Below are positions 33,127 to 46,072 of a stretch of DNA of 64,000 nt, one piece after another. Every line of letters starts with the position of its first letter. The stretch's first letter is position 1. Made by a program: the position numbers and the translations under genes. The notes under the pieces were generated by a model that did not search any database, was not told the origin of the DNA, and saw nothing but the letters and a program-made list of their open reading frames with translations. This DNA comes from Conchocele bisecta. Its lineage: Eukaryota; Mollusca; Bivalvia; Lucinida; Thyasiridae. Where the stretch lies: assembly GCA_029237695.1 (NCBI GenBank), contig CM055272.1:12636042-12700041 (forward strand), read 5' to 3'.

Positions 33127-36100
33127 GTGATTGTTTACTACTCTTTAACACAGTGTTATCGAGTATGGTCAATTAGTGAGTCCAGATGTCACATAAAAGG
33201 CAAGACTGGATACAGATTTCAACCTGTGCATAAAATGCCACAAGCAGATAGCAGACCGCTTGTACCAAACCCATCATTTGAAGCTTACTCAAGATTTCTT
33301 TCATTTATTCATCAGCTTGGTGAGTATGGAGATGGACACTTTCCGGATATCAGCCGAAGGCTCATTAACCTCACTGCAACATAATTGAAGGAAACACATG
33401 CTTCATGGCACCACACATGTTACAGTGAGACATGCCACATGCGTTATCTTGACCGTGCTAAGACCCAAAACGCAAAACGGGTCTTAGCACGGTCAAGATA
33501 ACGCATGAAAAGGCCTGTGGCGATGGAGACAGTCAGAAACTTCGGAAAACTCGCGGTCGCCGATCTACAGTCAACGACGTGTGTGTCCAAGATTCGTCTG
33601 ACCTTGGTACTAGTAGTACTCATTTTACACGATCATTGACAGTTCCATGCCAGAAACACATTTGTTTGTTCTGTCAGGAGGATATTCCTGACAAGGGTGT
33701 TCACGAGGTAACGACATTCAACGCAGGTGAGCAGTTTCGCGAAGCTGTTTATAAGATTAATAATGCCAAATGGAAAGTTCAGCTCAAAACGGCCATCTCC
33801 GCTGCAGATGCTTGTGCCATTGATGTCAAGTATCATTTGACATGCTTGGTACAACATGTGCAACGTGCTGCGGCCAAAGCAGACCAGGAAACTCAGGCAC
33901 GTGACACGAAAAAAAAGAGTTGGTATTATGGCTTCCGATGTTGAGTTTATCAGCCTCGTCAGAGGTCTCCTCAGCAATGGAACTGTCATCAGTATGGGCG
34001 ATCTGCGAACAACGTACAATTGCATTCTCCACACGAATGGCATTCGCAAGTTACAGCGTGAGCGTGATCGACATCTGAAGGAAAATTGATCTCTCATATA
34101 GACGGTCTTCAGTTCATGAGACCAAAACGCCACAACGAGCCCGAACGAGTGTTTTCCACAGCTGTCCGCGACGCTGCTATGGAAGATTTCACAGCATAAA
34201 TCAAAGAGTCTAATGTGCGCAAATTGTTTGAGAGTGCCTCAATATTGAGGAAAGCTATAGCCGAACAGACCAAACACCCATGGGTGTTTGATGGGTCAGT
34301 GTCCACCAGTGAACAGCATGTTCCAATTGTTCTGTATTCATGCATTAGATGGATATTACAGGGACCAGCTGAAAATCTTCAAACTGAAGTACGTTCAGCT
34401 ACAGTACATAAAGATGTGCTAGCAGTCAGCCAAAATATCATGTACATGTACAAGTCACAGCGACAAGTCGCTTGCAAGCCGAAGCATGCAGGCACACCAT
34501 TCCGACATCGCTTAGAATGGCCCCAGTTAATTGGTATCGGTATCGCGGTACACCAAGCAACAAGAAGCAAACAGCTTGTTGAACTGTTACATGGCTTTGG
34601 TGTCTGTGTTGAATACAATCGGATAATAAGGTTGGAAACATAGTTGGCGAGCTCCGTTATAGAGGCTACCAGGACACAAGGAGCCTACTTGCCATCAGCA
34701 ATGCGCAAAGGAACATTTATCTTCTTTGCCGTGCACAACAGTGACTTTAATGAAGACACGCCTGATGGGAAAATAACACTTCATCAAACTGCCACGGCAC
34801 TTTATCAACGCCGAAGTGGTGACACAGATCATGGTAATACAAGCATGGTAAGGCAGAGGTTGCATGGTAAGGCCAGAGACCGTTCATTGAAGTGTGTCAG
34901 TTCTCCACCCTTTGTCTCTTGTTATGCACCAAACACACAGTCAACCCAGTCCCCCAAGTATGTTGATTTTACAGCTGGGTCAAGCAAACATGTCATTGAA
35001 CCATTTCAAAAACAGGATACAGCTTGGTTTTTGTCCCGTACTATTATGCGCAAAGACGAAGTTGACGACAGTCAACCGGTGGACACCTTGATATGTGTAT
35101 CAGGTGGCCTTCAACCAACTGAGATACCACAGGCAGAAATAATTGATGATTCTATGCGCTCAGACGAAAATACGTCAAAAGAGTCATCGGTCAAGACGAT
35201 CACAAAAACGCAACATTCTAACAAGGACTGCTTACAACTCGCTCCTATCCGAAGAGAAAGCCCTGACAGAAGCTGCTGCCTTGCCGCTACTAGCTCATGC
35301 AGATCACAAAACATGAATGGCAAAACAGGTGCAAGACATAAACTGTGTACTTAGCACGAAAGGCACTCAGTCATTTCGAAAGAAATGAAAAGATATTCGT
35401 TGTTACATCGAGACAGGATGTGTTCTCAAACCGACTGGACGTTAGTCATCTTCGCAGCTGCCAAGAAGAGGCAGACACAAAAGTCATATGGCACAGTCTG
35501 GATGCAGTTAACAGGGGTGCGACGGAACTATACATACAGTCATGACCTGACACAGATGTATTCCTACTTGCAATTCGGCGGTACCCCCAGCTCTGCAGAC
35601 GAACTTACTTAATCACTGGCGTTGGAAGTAACAGGCGTGTAATCCCACTACAGCCGATAGTAGAAGAACTGTGTGATGCAACGGCTGCTACATTACCAGG
35701 CCTCCATGCGTTCACAGGTAGCGACAACAACTGTGGAAGATTGCAGGAAAATGTAAATTCAGTTGCTGGCAAGCATTAAATAAATGTTCCGAAGATGTCA
35801 TTTCTGCGTTTACATATTTATGCGCAGAGGGAGATTTGACGCACATAACAGAGGAAGGCATCGAGGCATTTGTATGTCAGAGTCTGGAACCAACATAAAT
35901 ACTGTTGCTGATCTGAGATGGAAACTCTTAACAAAGAGGCAGTTAGAAGGTCAAAAGTTGCCGCCAACACGAGGTGCCTTGAAACAAGCAATTGCTCGAG
36001 CACATTACCAGGCTATGGTGTGGTATCAGGACACGGTACCAGAGCCACAGATTCCACCTGCTACAGAGTATGGATGGAAAGAAGAGGGTGGTGTATTCAT

Positions 36101-36321
36101 ACCTATTCCAACATTAGATTCTCATGCTCCCTCTTCGTAGACACAGCTGATGTGGGTGTAAAAAAACAGATGCCAGTCACACTGCTTGCTCATGCAGATC
36201 AGAAATCATGAATTGCTCAGAGATGTGCCTATGTGGAGCGGATGACGAGCTCTGCACCAATGTGAGCAGTTGTGTTCTCGGGATCAACGATGATGAAGAA
36301 GACGATGATCCTTTAGTTTAA
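33127..36321 (+). pseudogene. Uncharacterised expanded family, locus 1: Cys/His motifs, EEADTK...DTDVF block, CXC-like tail
   Basis: N-terminal piece: ESRCHIKGKTGYRF, LVPNPSFEAYSRFLSFIHQL, then after TAA at 33,382-33,384 in the same frame HASWHHTCYS. Next CQKHICLFCQEDIPDKGVHE and AIDVKYHLTCLVQHV. The middle has LISHIDGLQFMRPKRHNEP, then EWPQLIGIGIAVHQATRSK, a stop at 34,641-34,643 and NSDFNEDTPDGKITLHQTA. The C-terminal part has CQEEADTKVIWHSLDAVNRG, TGA at 35,543-35,545, PDTDVFLLAIRRYP, LPGLHAFTGSDNN and LPPTRGALKQAIARAHYQA. A CXC-like tail follows (CGCKKTDASHTACSC...CSEMCLCG), with TAA at 36,319-36,321. Acidic residues in EEADTK and DTDVF resemble PIN/FEN-type nucleases (inference). At least four frameshifts. 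Function unknown. Confidence 0.65.
33438..33507. repeat. Perfect 29-bp inverted repeat with 12-nt loop inside locus 1
   Basis: CATGCGTTATCTTGACCGTG continuing to ...CTAAGACCC is followed after AAAACGCAAAAC by its exact reverse complement. The left arm is coding (MRYLDRAKTQ), while the right arm brings a stop, so the right arm is an inverted duplicate added to the gene or an artefact. Confidence 0.9.
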
Positions 36322-37283
36322 AAACAGAAGTGACCATAAAACATACCTGATTCTAGTAACTTGAACATACAAAAAAATGTATCAGTGTAGAAAGAACGTG
36401 ACCTTGATCTTGGGCATAGCGGAAATCGGTTGATGGTGGATTTGTCACAGCATGATAGAGGACTATCAGAGCAGCACATGTCAAATATCAAGACGTTCCG
36501 TGAGAGGAAACAGAAGTGATAAAAAAATATCATCACGTTAACGCCGAACTGCTGACGCCGGATGGACAAAGCGGCGACTATATGCTCCCCCATTTTTTTC
36601 TCCGAGCATAAAATAAATAGTCAGAAGAAGAAAGACATGTACTAGGCATATATTTTTATCGTTTGTATAGGAGTAAGTTGATGTAAATATGTATATATTC
36701 GTAATGTTAAGAACATCATTTTTGTGTAGTTAGACCTATTTGCTTTTTTGTTAGTTTTTTTTAAGACTTTAAAAAAAAAAAAATTCATACGTAGTAACCG
36801 ATGGATACAGATGTAAGTACCAGAATATACCAGAACAACATTTCTAAGTCATAATATATCGCAATATGTGTTCATAACGGCAACACCTTACTTATATTTA
36901 CTCCATAGGGAAATAATTTCACGTAAAATCTGCATTATGCAATTTTCGGGTATGTTGCAAAAAATGTCACAGATGTGACTAAAAGTGGTCAGAAAAAATG
37001 ACAACAGCACTTATGATGATATTGTAACAATTCATAGAACAGCGACGTTGTTGGTCGATAGTGAGACGGTATTGACAACGTCATGTAAATTAATGATGTC
37101 AAACAAACTTTAACGAATCAACATCGCGCGACGTCACGTGATGCTAATGTATGGGGCGCTGTTTTGGACTTTAATAACACTTTGTGATATCGCCTATTTG
37201 ATTGGGTGATACCATCCTTTTACATAGGTGATATCACTGATTCAACACAAAATGGTGATTCCAACTGATAATTATGCGACGCT
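36322..37283. other. Intergenic between the two family loci
   Basis: AT-rich with an A-run at about 36,769-36,783. GTGATATCGCC and AGGTGATATCAC words lie near 37,182-37,232. No gene or clear terminal repeat for either locus was found. Confidence 0.45.
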
Positions 37284-38790
37284 AATGTTATAAAAGACTT
37301 TGATACCCAGTACATTAATGAAGATGATCCGGATATTAGCCTGCATCACGCAGAAGGACCATCCACTCAGAAACTGTTCCATCAGCAGTCACGCAAACCT
37401 GTAAATGTAAAATCCGGCTTTGGAAACTCTTTCCATGATGATTGTTCTGAGCTGTTGGTATTGAATAGACGTGTTTGCGCAGATGAATCAATTGTAGAGA
37501 TAATTCGGACAATTGAATCGTTAGGTAGAACGCAGTATCTAAAGTATGTGAAAGATGTGATTGAGACCAGAGACATACCAATTCAGAATCCAATCAAGAA
37601 AAACTCATTTTCCACTACTGAAATCCCCCAAATCAAAGACAAGTTCAAAATCGTCGCAGGCTGTTAAAGTACAACGGCAAAACAGCTACCTATTTGATCG
37701 ACTATACATTGCTAATCAACAACATGATGGAGATCCAGCAACGTTTTTCTCCCATGAAAATCATTCTACTCCGCTTTCGCTATCTGATTTTGGCGTTAGA
37801 TTACGATATGGAACCTGGAAAAAAGTCTAAACCTTCTGGGCTGCATTAGAACCTCGTGAATAACCTGCTATGCCTCACCCAAAAAAAATTATTTTTTTTT
37901 TGATTGCAAAATTATTAGGAATGGTGAGCCGCCGTTGTGCACCATTGCTACCTAACATTCTGACGATCAGCACGTTTTCAAGAGTTTTCTTCCCATTCAT
38001 CCCTCCGCGAAACAATCACGACTGGATTTGGAGGGACCAGATATTATTACTAGTAGCATCAAAGCATCCCCACGTCGCGAAAGACGGTTGCAAGAGGCTT
38101 CGCACAAAAGGGTGTCGGGAAGAAGAACCGATTACCCCCTGAACGTGGCTAAGACTAACACATACTCATCTGGGGCTGCACTGATCGCAAAATTCAATAA
38201 GCTCCATTTTGTCCTGGTGAGTTCGCATTTTCCTTTTATAAAACAAGGTGTGCTTTGTCAAGAAGATGACGTGATTGATGCGAAGGCAATGTTCTTCCTC
38301 AGTTTTGGTTAACTGGTGATATAAAATGTTTTTAATATTTACATTACATTTTTCTGAACAAAAATAAATAAACAGTTTTCATGAACAAAAACTGACTTCT
38401 CTACAATAAGTTAACATTATCATACAAAAATACCGAATGTGTGTTAATATCCCAAATTACTTTTTCACTAATGCCCTCCTGCAAAACATTCAATGCGGTG
38501 TTCATGTAACCAAAACTTCCATATGGGCGACCTGTCAACAACTTATCCAGACAATACCATCACCAAGACGAATGGGGATGGGCAAAGGAACGGCTCTTCA
38601 TGGTGGAGTCCTGTTCTGAATGACAATTCCAGATGTTTGCCACGACGCATTCAGCGAACAGATTCAAACATGTGGAATGCAAGTCTGCCAGGAAGGATGA
38701 ATTCAGCTGGCAAGTGCACCCAAGCTGGGGCTTATATGTACTGGCCCTTTGCAACGCTGCAAAGCTGTGCACGATAATGCTTTTGTAGCA
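37284..38790 (+). pseudogene. Uncharacterised expanded family, locus 2: central part and C-terminus
   Basis: Starts FDTQYINEDDPDISLHHAEG, then FGNSFHDDCSELLVLNRR, DESIVEIIRTIESLGRTQYL, and after a frameshift SYLFDRLYIANQQHDGD, FFSHENHSTPLSLSDFG. A damaged stretch follows with STFSRVFFPFI and then SSIKASPRRERRLQEASHKR. 38,480-38,790 holds SIWATCQQLIQTIPSP and a frameshifted Cys-rich tail (ECKSARKDEF, SAGKCT, KLGLICTG, LCNAAKLCT). These blocks correspond to the section absent from locus 1 between its TPDGK and EEADTK blocks, plus its own C-terminus. So locus 2 is a second, separately decayed copy in the same orientation, lacking the EEADTK block. Confidence 0.6.
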
Positions 38791-40534
38791 GTTTAACATT
38801 TCCTTTCCCATGTGTTATGTCCTAGATTACAATTACAATTACCCAGTCATTCTTAATTCTCAACGATCCAGATTGCATTGCGACCCGCACAGCTATTTAA
38901 TATTGCCAGCCTATTGACATTTGGATTGGTGCCAATAATTGGATTTTATTTAGGCTGAAACATTTCCTCACAGTCCCACACTTCAAAGTGACAAAGTGAC
39001 TTCCTTTTCCTTCCATTGCAAACATTTCCAATATGACATTCCACAGTGCAAAAATAGAATTACCAATCATTGCTATTTAGGCGGCCATCTTGATTTATTG
39101 GCTAATTATACAAAGGATCAATCAAATTTTTACATGATCGCCATCCTTGAATTAATTATTGTGCGAACATGTGTGTCATTTATAGCATACTTAATTGTGC
39201 TAAATATAACACAGGGGGGGGGGGTTTTATTTTGCACCTTAGCCATATAACTATTTTGTATTTGGTTGGGCCGGGCCATTTTTGAGTGTATTGGAATTTT
39301 TTTACGTGGCCCAGTGGGTAAAGAATTTTTGGAGCCACTTATTTTTAATTGTGCATTCATCATATCATTGATTCAGTAAAAAAATTGGCACCTTTTGGCC
39401 GCGACAGGTATAGATAAATTTTGTTTAAGGGGACCGCAACGCACTCTTACGGGCCCTTAGCTTTCACTGTAGACCTTACTTCACGTTGGGCCTAATGGCG
39501 TGTACTTATTTCTCAGGTTTGTGAAAGAGACTATGCTTCACTTCCTATAAAGGTAGATGTTTCAAGATGACTGTTCGAACGATCACATTCTTTGGTTTGA
39601 ATTAATATTAGCCCCCGTGGTAGTGTTGGAAAATATTGGACCTTACATGGCTACATTGAGCAGACCGAAAACAAGGTGACGTTCCCCACCCTGGTGGTCC
39701 CTGTGGTCCCTTAGCTTCGATTCACCACTCGGTGTCCCTTCATGTCTTCATCATCTGTACGGATCCTTGACGAAAGCTAATTCAGAATCGCGGTTCCTGG
39801 GGGTTCAGCGGGCCATTTATCATCCCCTCCATTACTGGTGCCCACCGACTCACCATTAATACCAAAATATTGACACAGAGAATACTAAGGAAGGTTTGGT
39901 CTTTGGTAAGTCTATACCGAGGTTGGTTTTTTGTTTTTGCAAATTAAGTCCACCGATGACACATTGAAACTAGACGGTATACTTGTGCATTATAATTGTC
40001 CACTCTAATAAATATCCAGGCAACTTTGGCTGATGGCCGCTATCCATTAACAAGCGATGAGTTATTCATCGTTGATACATTTGTAACTGTCCGCAAAAGT
40101 TTAACATTATGGATAGCCGCGGGGCGCTTTAACTCACATGCGATTAATTATCATTCCTACGCCAACTACTCCACTTTCTAGGTCTGTCATAGGGATGACC
40201 CAGGTTGATTTAACTCTGACACTATCAAATCTCCAAAAACGTGAGAAAACTTAAACAAATAGGCCCCAAGTGGCTTGCATAATCAAACTTCCTGGTCCGA
40301 AACGTCCTGGTGACCTAGTCCAAAAGGTTGCATGGGTCCGAAACGTCCAGTGAACAATGTAATTTGTCAAATATATCATCTGGTTAATCACGTTTCATAT
40401 GACTTGGAAGTAAAAATAGCATCGTTCACCAAGCACCACAGAAAATTTTGTAGATATCTGTGTAATTTTGGCATCTCAAATGGTAGAAAATCACGAATTA
40501 TTAGACAAATTATCACTCAAATTTACAACAACCA
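38791..40534. other. Intergenic, nothing recognised
   Basis: Contains a G-run at about 39,214-39,223 and a short duplicated phrase GGTCCGAAACGTCC (40,294 and 40,336). No coding-like frame. Confidence 0.45.
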
Positions 40535-42775
40535 GTAGCCTATTTCACAACATTTACAAAGTTTACCTTTATCTAGCAAAGTATATCTTTGACGGGAGGA
40601 ACCATTTTCAATTTAAGGATAAACTTTATTAAATTTTTTTTATTATACTGAATTTAATTACAATTATCACAGCCATTTTTGGGCTGTGATTAATGTAATA
40701 AAGTTTCAGTTTATAATTAATTCTGCATACTTTTTAATCATCAAAATATGTGCAGTGGTTAGTTCCATATGAAATAATTGACATTTCGGAAAAAAATAAA
40801 ATTGATTACTCCCTCAAAGTAATACTTTGCTAAAAGATAAAGTATACTTTGCAATTTTGATTGAAATCGGCTACTTGTACAGGAGGTTTGACAGCCGAGC
40901 GGCCTCATTGACATGTTTGTTGCTAAGAGATCACCCGGGAGGGAAATGTTATCAAATTACTGCAAACACGAGTAATGAAACTAAGGTTTCTATCTACAAG
41001 ATTACTAACAATTTATTTATTCCCGTCAACCACAGTGCGTAATTGTGCCGTGAAAAACACGGTGCCGTGAAACATTTTGATATCCAGTCAATACTATTTT
41101 TGCATTTTACAGCCATTTGTAGGATGTTTCACGCGATAAAATAGAATAGTAGGTTAGTGCCGTGGAATGGGAAAAACATGGGAAAATCATGGATTGGCGC
41201 GGCACGGAAACGGGATTGCTGCCGGCAGCGCCTCCCCGCCCTCCCGTTTTCCTGAGCCTTGCCGAGATATTTTTGTTTTTTTCCATTCACGGTCACTAAC
41301 CTACTATTCTCTTAATTTAATTTATTTATAAAATTATAATGATTTGTTTAATGGCTTATCATCACGTTAAAGTCATTTAGGTCCGGGTTAACAGGGTCAA
41401 ATCCCATATTACATTTCGTATGGATAGACGGTTTTAATCTCAAAAATCAGAACAAAGAATATGAAAACGATTTTCATATGGGATTTAACCATTGGGGGTC
41501 AATTTCCAAAACTTTTCGTTTTTTTGATTTATGTATTTTTCCTTTTTTTTGATCCTGAAGGATCAAAAAAAACGAAAACACATTTGGAACTTGACTCAGG
41601 AAACCCGGTGCCGAGATAAGCTTCGAAAATGATGCCAACTAAGAAAACAAATGTTATATTTTGAAAATTCGGAAAAAATCGGTCACAAATAAATTTTTTT
41701 TTTTAAAAAAATTTTTTTTATCAAAAAATCTATTTGGAGCCCCTATTGTTAAATTCCCATAGGAAAATCGTTTTTTTTCGCAATTAATATAAATATTTGA
41801 TGGGAATTTCATAAAATAAATTGTTTTGGGGTTTTGGGGTGGACTTTTTTTGTTGACCTTTTTTGTTATTGAAAACTGAAAACGTTACGTTTAAAGTTTT
41901 TAAAATTTTTTAGATTGAATGCTGTTTTAATGAGCCTAAAAGTTTCGTCCGGCAGCAAAACGTGGAAACAGACAATAGATGCTCAAAAATTTTTAATTTT
42001 GAAATTTGAAATTTGGCGCTATTTGCACTTAAATAAAAATTTCGTATCAAATTAAACAAGTTTCCTTTCCCTGTCTTGTGTTAATAACGGGGGAGTGAAG
42101 GAAAATATTGGTTGCAATTGCCCCCGACCCTACCCCCCAACTAAGTGGTAATGTTTGAACCCCCCTTCTTAGCCCTTCTGGCTCGGTACACCAATGTTGA
42201 TTCCCTTTCTGGCTTCATACCACTAACATTACTAGTGCTCAACGTACAACAACTCTCAACGTCGTTATTGTGTTAATATGTGGCTGAAATGCAGACCGTA
42301 TGGGCTTTTGCGACCAGTTTGTAAGATCCAGGATCAGCCAGACTGATCGGGGTTTTTGCTCAGTGTTCGCCATTCCATAAATGCACACACTGTTCATGCT
42401 TCTAACAAGCCAAATAGAACCGTGATCAGTATATCGTTGATCAGGGGTCGATTTCAATCAACATTGCAAAGTATACTTTAGTAGCAAAGTATACTTTGAG
42501 GGAGAAACTTTCCAATTTTACTGATAAATTTATTATAATTTTTATTTATACTGAATTTATTACCATTATCCACAGCCAAATTTGGCTGTGATAATGTAAA
42601 TAAAATTCACGTATAATAATTCTTGCATACTTTTTAATCAATGAAATATATGCATTTGTTAGTTCTCATATGAAAAATAATGCATTTCAGGAAAAAATTA
42701 AATGGATTACTCCCTCAAACCGTAATACTTTGCTAGTAAAGTATAACTTTGCAACTGTTGAATGAAATAGGCTCA
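40535..42775. mobile_element. MITE-flanked composite, copy 1, insertion-rich version
   Basis: Collinear with 43,717-45,660 over its whole length but about 300 bp longer. The difference is mostly single-base or short insertions spread every 10-15 bases (for example ATCACAGCCATTTTTGGGCT against ATCACAGCCATTTTGGCT), which also spoil the hairpin arms that are clean in copy 2. Outer parts are AAAGTATACTTT-type MITEs at 40,535-40,874 and about 42,451-42,775. See findings for the assembly interpretation. Confidence 0.85.
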
Positions 42776-43063
42776 CTGGCGTCCAATCAATAACTTGCAA
42801 TTCCCATTTTGGAATATTTTCATGAAACTTCACACTTTGACCTGCATTAGCCCACGACCCTCCAAATGCATGGATCGAGTTCATGCTAGTAGGCAGTACT
42901 TTTGTATTGTTAACTTTTTAGTTTCATTTTCCCAATTTAATCACAGACCAATTTGATTCGATTCATAACTAGAACTAACCATTTGAAATACTATGTTTGT
43001 TCATGGAAACTTCATACTAAACAGAGACCAGTGAGCCAAAGATATGTCTTGGCACAATAACTC

Positions 43064-43716
43064 ATGATAATGACAACAAGTCTCATCGTTATAATCTTTG
43101 ATTGTACATACTTCTTGTTGGTTTATTTGCCAATTGGCGTTTGTGTAAATACACAACTTGAATTATTTTCATTCAGCTCTGCTGTTACATCTTTATTTCT
43201 GTTAGTCATTTGGTTACATGGCCAATTTTTGTTCTATGAAATATATTTGCCAGGGACACTATGATATAATTTGTAAATGAAATCGAAAGATGACAACATT
43301 TTCATCAAATCATATGCGGAATAAATCAATCAAATTTTAATTTTGTAAAATAATTTTTTATTGTAGATATCGCAGCAATTGTTCAAATGGTCGTGTCTCA
43401 TTTGTGTGTGTCAAATATTATTGTTGAGGAGAAACATTGGTTTGTTTACAGGGGGAACTGGATGAAATTGTTGGACCTGCCGTGTACGACAGTGTGAATG
43501 ACTGCAGTATGTTGGACAGTGTATTGTGGTCAAGCCGAACATCCACTATATGGTACCCTTGAACATCTTGGTCACGGGACTTCCGGCCTGAATGGTACAC
43601 TCGGCCTGAATGGTACACATCGGCCTGAAATTGGTACACATCGGCCTGAATGGTTACACTCGTCGGCTGCACCAGTAAGTCCTGTGTACACGGGAAAGGA
43701 ATTCTCACAAACACCA
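43064..43716. other. Spacer between composites, with 18-20-bp tandem repeat
   Basis: At 43,583-43,660 CGGCCTGAATGGTACAC is repeated about four times. The rest of 42,776-43,716 shows no recognisable feature. Confidence 0.6.
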
Positions 43717-45660
43717 GTAGCCATATTTTCTTCATCAAACATTGCAAAGTATACTTTAGTAGCCAAGTATTACTTGATGGGAGGGAAATTAAATTTTCAA
43801 TTTTATGATAAATTTATTAATTTTTATTATACTGAATTTATTACATTATCACAGCCATTTTGGCTGTGATAATGTAATAAATTCAGTATAATAATTCTGC
43901 ATACTTTTAATCATCAAATATGTGCAGTGGTTAGTTCCATATGAAATAATGCATTTCGGAAAAAAATAAATGATTACTCCCTCAAAGTATACTTTGCTAG
44001 ATAAGTATACTTTGCAATTTTGATGAAATCGGCTACTAGTACAGGAGGTTTGACAGCCGAGCGGCCATTGACATGTTGTTGCTAAGAGATCACCCGGGAG
44101 GGAAATGTTAATCAAATTACTGAAAGTAATGAAACTAGGTTATCTCTACAAGATTACTAACATTTATTATCCCGTCAACACAGTGCGTATGTGCCGTGAA
44201 ACACGGTGCCGTGAAACATTTTTGATATCCAGTCAATACTATTTTTGCATTTTACAGCCATTTGTAGGTGTTCACGCGATAAATAGAATAGTAGGTTAGT
44301 GCCGTGAATGGGAAAACATATCTGGCGCGGCACGGAAACGGGATGTGCTCGGCAGAGCCTCGCCCATCCCGTTTCCTGAGCCTTGCCAGATATTTTTCCC
44401 ATTCACGGCACTAACCTACTATTCTCTATTTATTTATTTATATAATGATGTTTAATGGCTTATCATCAGTTAAAGTCATTTTAGGTCGGTTAACAGGGTC
44501 AAATCCCATATTACATTCGTATGGATAGACGGTTAATCTCAAAATCAGAACAGAATATGAAAACGATTTTCCTATGGGATTTAACATGGGGGGTCAATTT
44601 CCAAAACTTTTCGTTTTTTGATCCTGAAGGATCAAAAACGAAAACTTTTGGAACTTGACTCAGAAACCCGGCGAGATAGCTTGAAAATGATGCAACTAAG
44701 AAAACAAATGTTATATTTTGAAAATCGGTCCACAAATAAAATTTTTTTTTTAAAAAAATCTATTTGGAGCCCCTATGTTAAATTCCCATAGGAAAATCGT
44801 TTTTTCGCAATAATATAAATATTTGATGGAATTTCATAAAATAAATTGTTTTGGGGTGTGACTTTTTTGTTATTGATGAAAACGTACTTACTTTTAAATA
44901 TTTTTTAGATTGAATGTGTTTAATAGCCAAAAGTTCGTCGGCAGCAAAACGTGGAACAGACAATAGTGCATCATAAATTTTGAAATTTGCGATTTGCACT
45001 TAAAATTTCGTATCAAATTAAACAGACTTTCCCAGTCTTGTGTTTATACGGGAGTGAAGAAAATATTGTTGCAATTGCCCCCGACCCCAACAAGTGGTAA
45101 TGTTGACCCCTTCTGGCTCGTACACCAATGTTGATCCCTTCTGGCTCATACACTAACATACTAGTGCTCAACGTACACAACTATCAACGTGTATTGTGTA
45201 TATGTGGCTGAAATGAGACGTATGGGCTTTTGCGACCAGTGTAGATCCGGATTAGCCAGACTGATCGGGGTTTGCAGTGTTCGCCATTCCATAAATGACA
45301 CACTGTTCATGCTTCTAACAAGCCAAATAGACCGTGATCAGTATATCGTGATCAGGGGTCGATTTCATCAACATTGCAAAGTATACTTTAGTAGCAAAGT
45401 ATACTTTGAGGGAGAAACTTTCAATTTTATGATAAATTTATTAATTTTTATTATACTGAATTTATTACATTATCACAGCCAATTTGGCTGTGATAATGTA
45501 ATAAATTCAGTATAATAATTCTGCATACTTTTAATCATGAAATATATGCATTTGTTAGTTCTATATGAAATAATGCATTTCAGGAAAAATAAATGATTAC
45601 TCCCTCAAAGTATACTTTGCTAGTAAAGTATACTTTGCAATGTTGATGAAATAGGCTACA
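43717..45660. mobile_element. MITE-flanked composite, copy 2
   Basis: Left MITE 43,717-44,036 and right MITE 45,362-45,660 (AAAGTATACTTT type) enclose about 1.3 kb. The interior begins with a double-hairpin element (about 44,160-44,435) that also occurs alone at 49,318-49,591. A palindrome around TTTTTTGATCCTGAAGGATC (44,597-44,660) follows. The end block contains GTGTTCGCCATTCCATAAAT, related to 61,330-61,400. There is no transposase ORF. Sequence after about 43,800 looks clean, with perfect hairpin arms. Confidence 0.8.
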
Positions 45661-45860
45661 GGCTACAGCAGTGTGCAGGCGCGGATCCAGGATTTCGGGT
45701 TAGGGGGGGGGGGGGGGGCGCGTAACTATTTTGCAATACTTGACTATATATAGTCAAGTATTGCAAAATAGTCGAGATAGCGCTTAGGGGGGTCCGGGGG
45801 CATTCCCACCCGGAAAAATTTGCAAATCTACATCGCATTTCCTGCGTTCTGGCGCATTTT
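45661..45860. repeat. G-run and perfect 48-bp palindrome
   Basis: GGCGCGGATCCAGGATTTCG then a run of about 16 G (45,702-45,718), then a perfect palindrome at 45,725-45,772 centred on TATATATA with arms ACTATTTTGCAATACTTGAC. The GCGGATCC...G-run start resembles ends of dispersed MITE/hAT-like repeats. Confidence 0.8.
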
Positions 45861-46072
45861 GAAGCAAAAATATTGACACTGTCACAGTATGTTTTGACAT
45901 GATTTTTTATTGAAAACGTTTACATTTTGAAACAATAAGAAACCGACCGAAAAATGCATGGAATACATGGCACTTGGCATGAAACGTGCCTTGTAACTTG
46001 TAAAAAATCTTTACTGTAGCCTGATCACGATCTATTTTGCTTGTTCGAAATCCCATAAGCCCCATTTATCCA

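Noticed and set aside
43064..43264. Short hydrophobic frame resembling a membrane protein
   Set aside because: Only 66 codons in AT-rich DNA inside the region suspected to be unpolished; hydrophobicity follows from T-rich composition.
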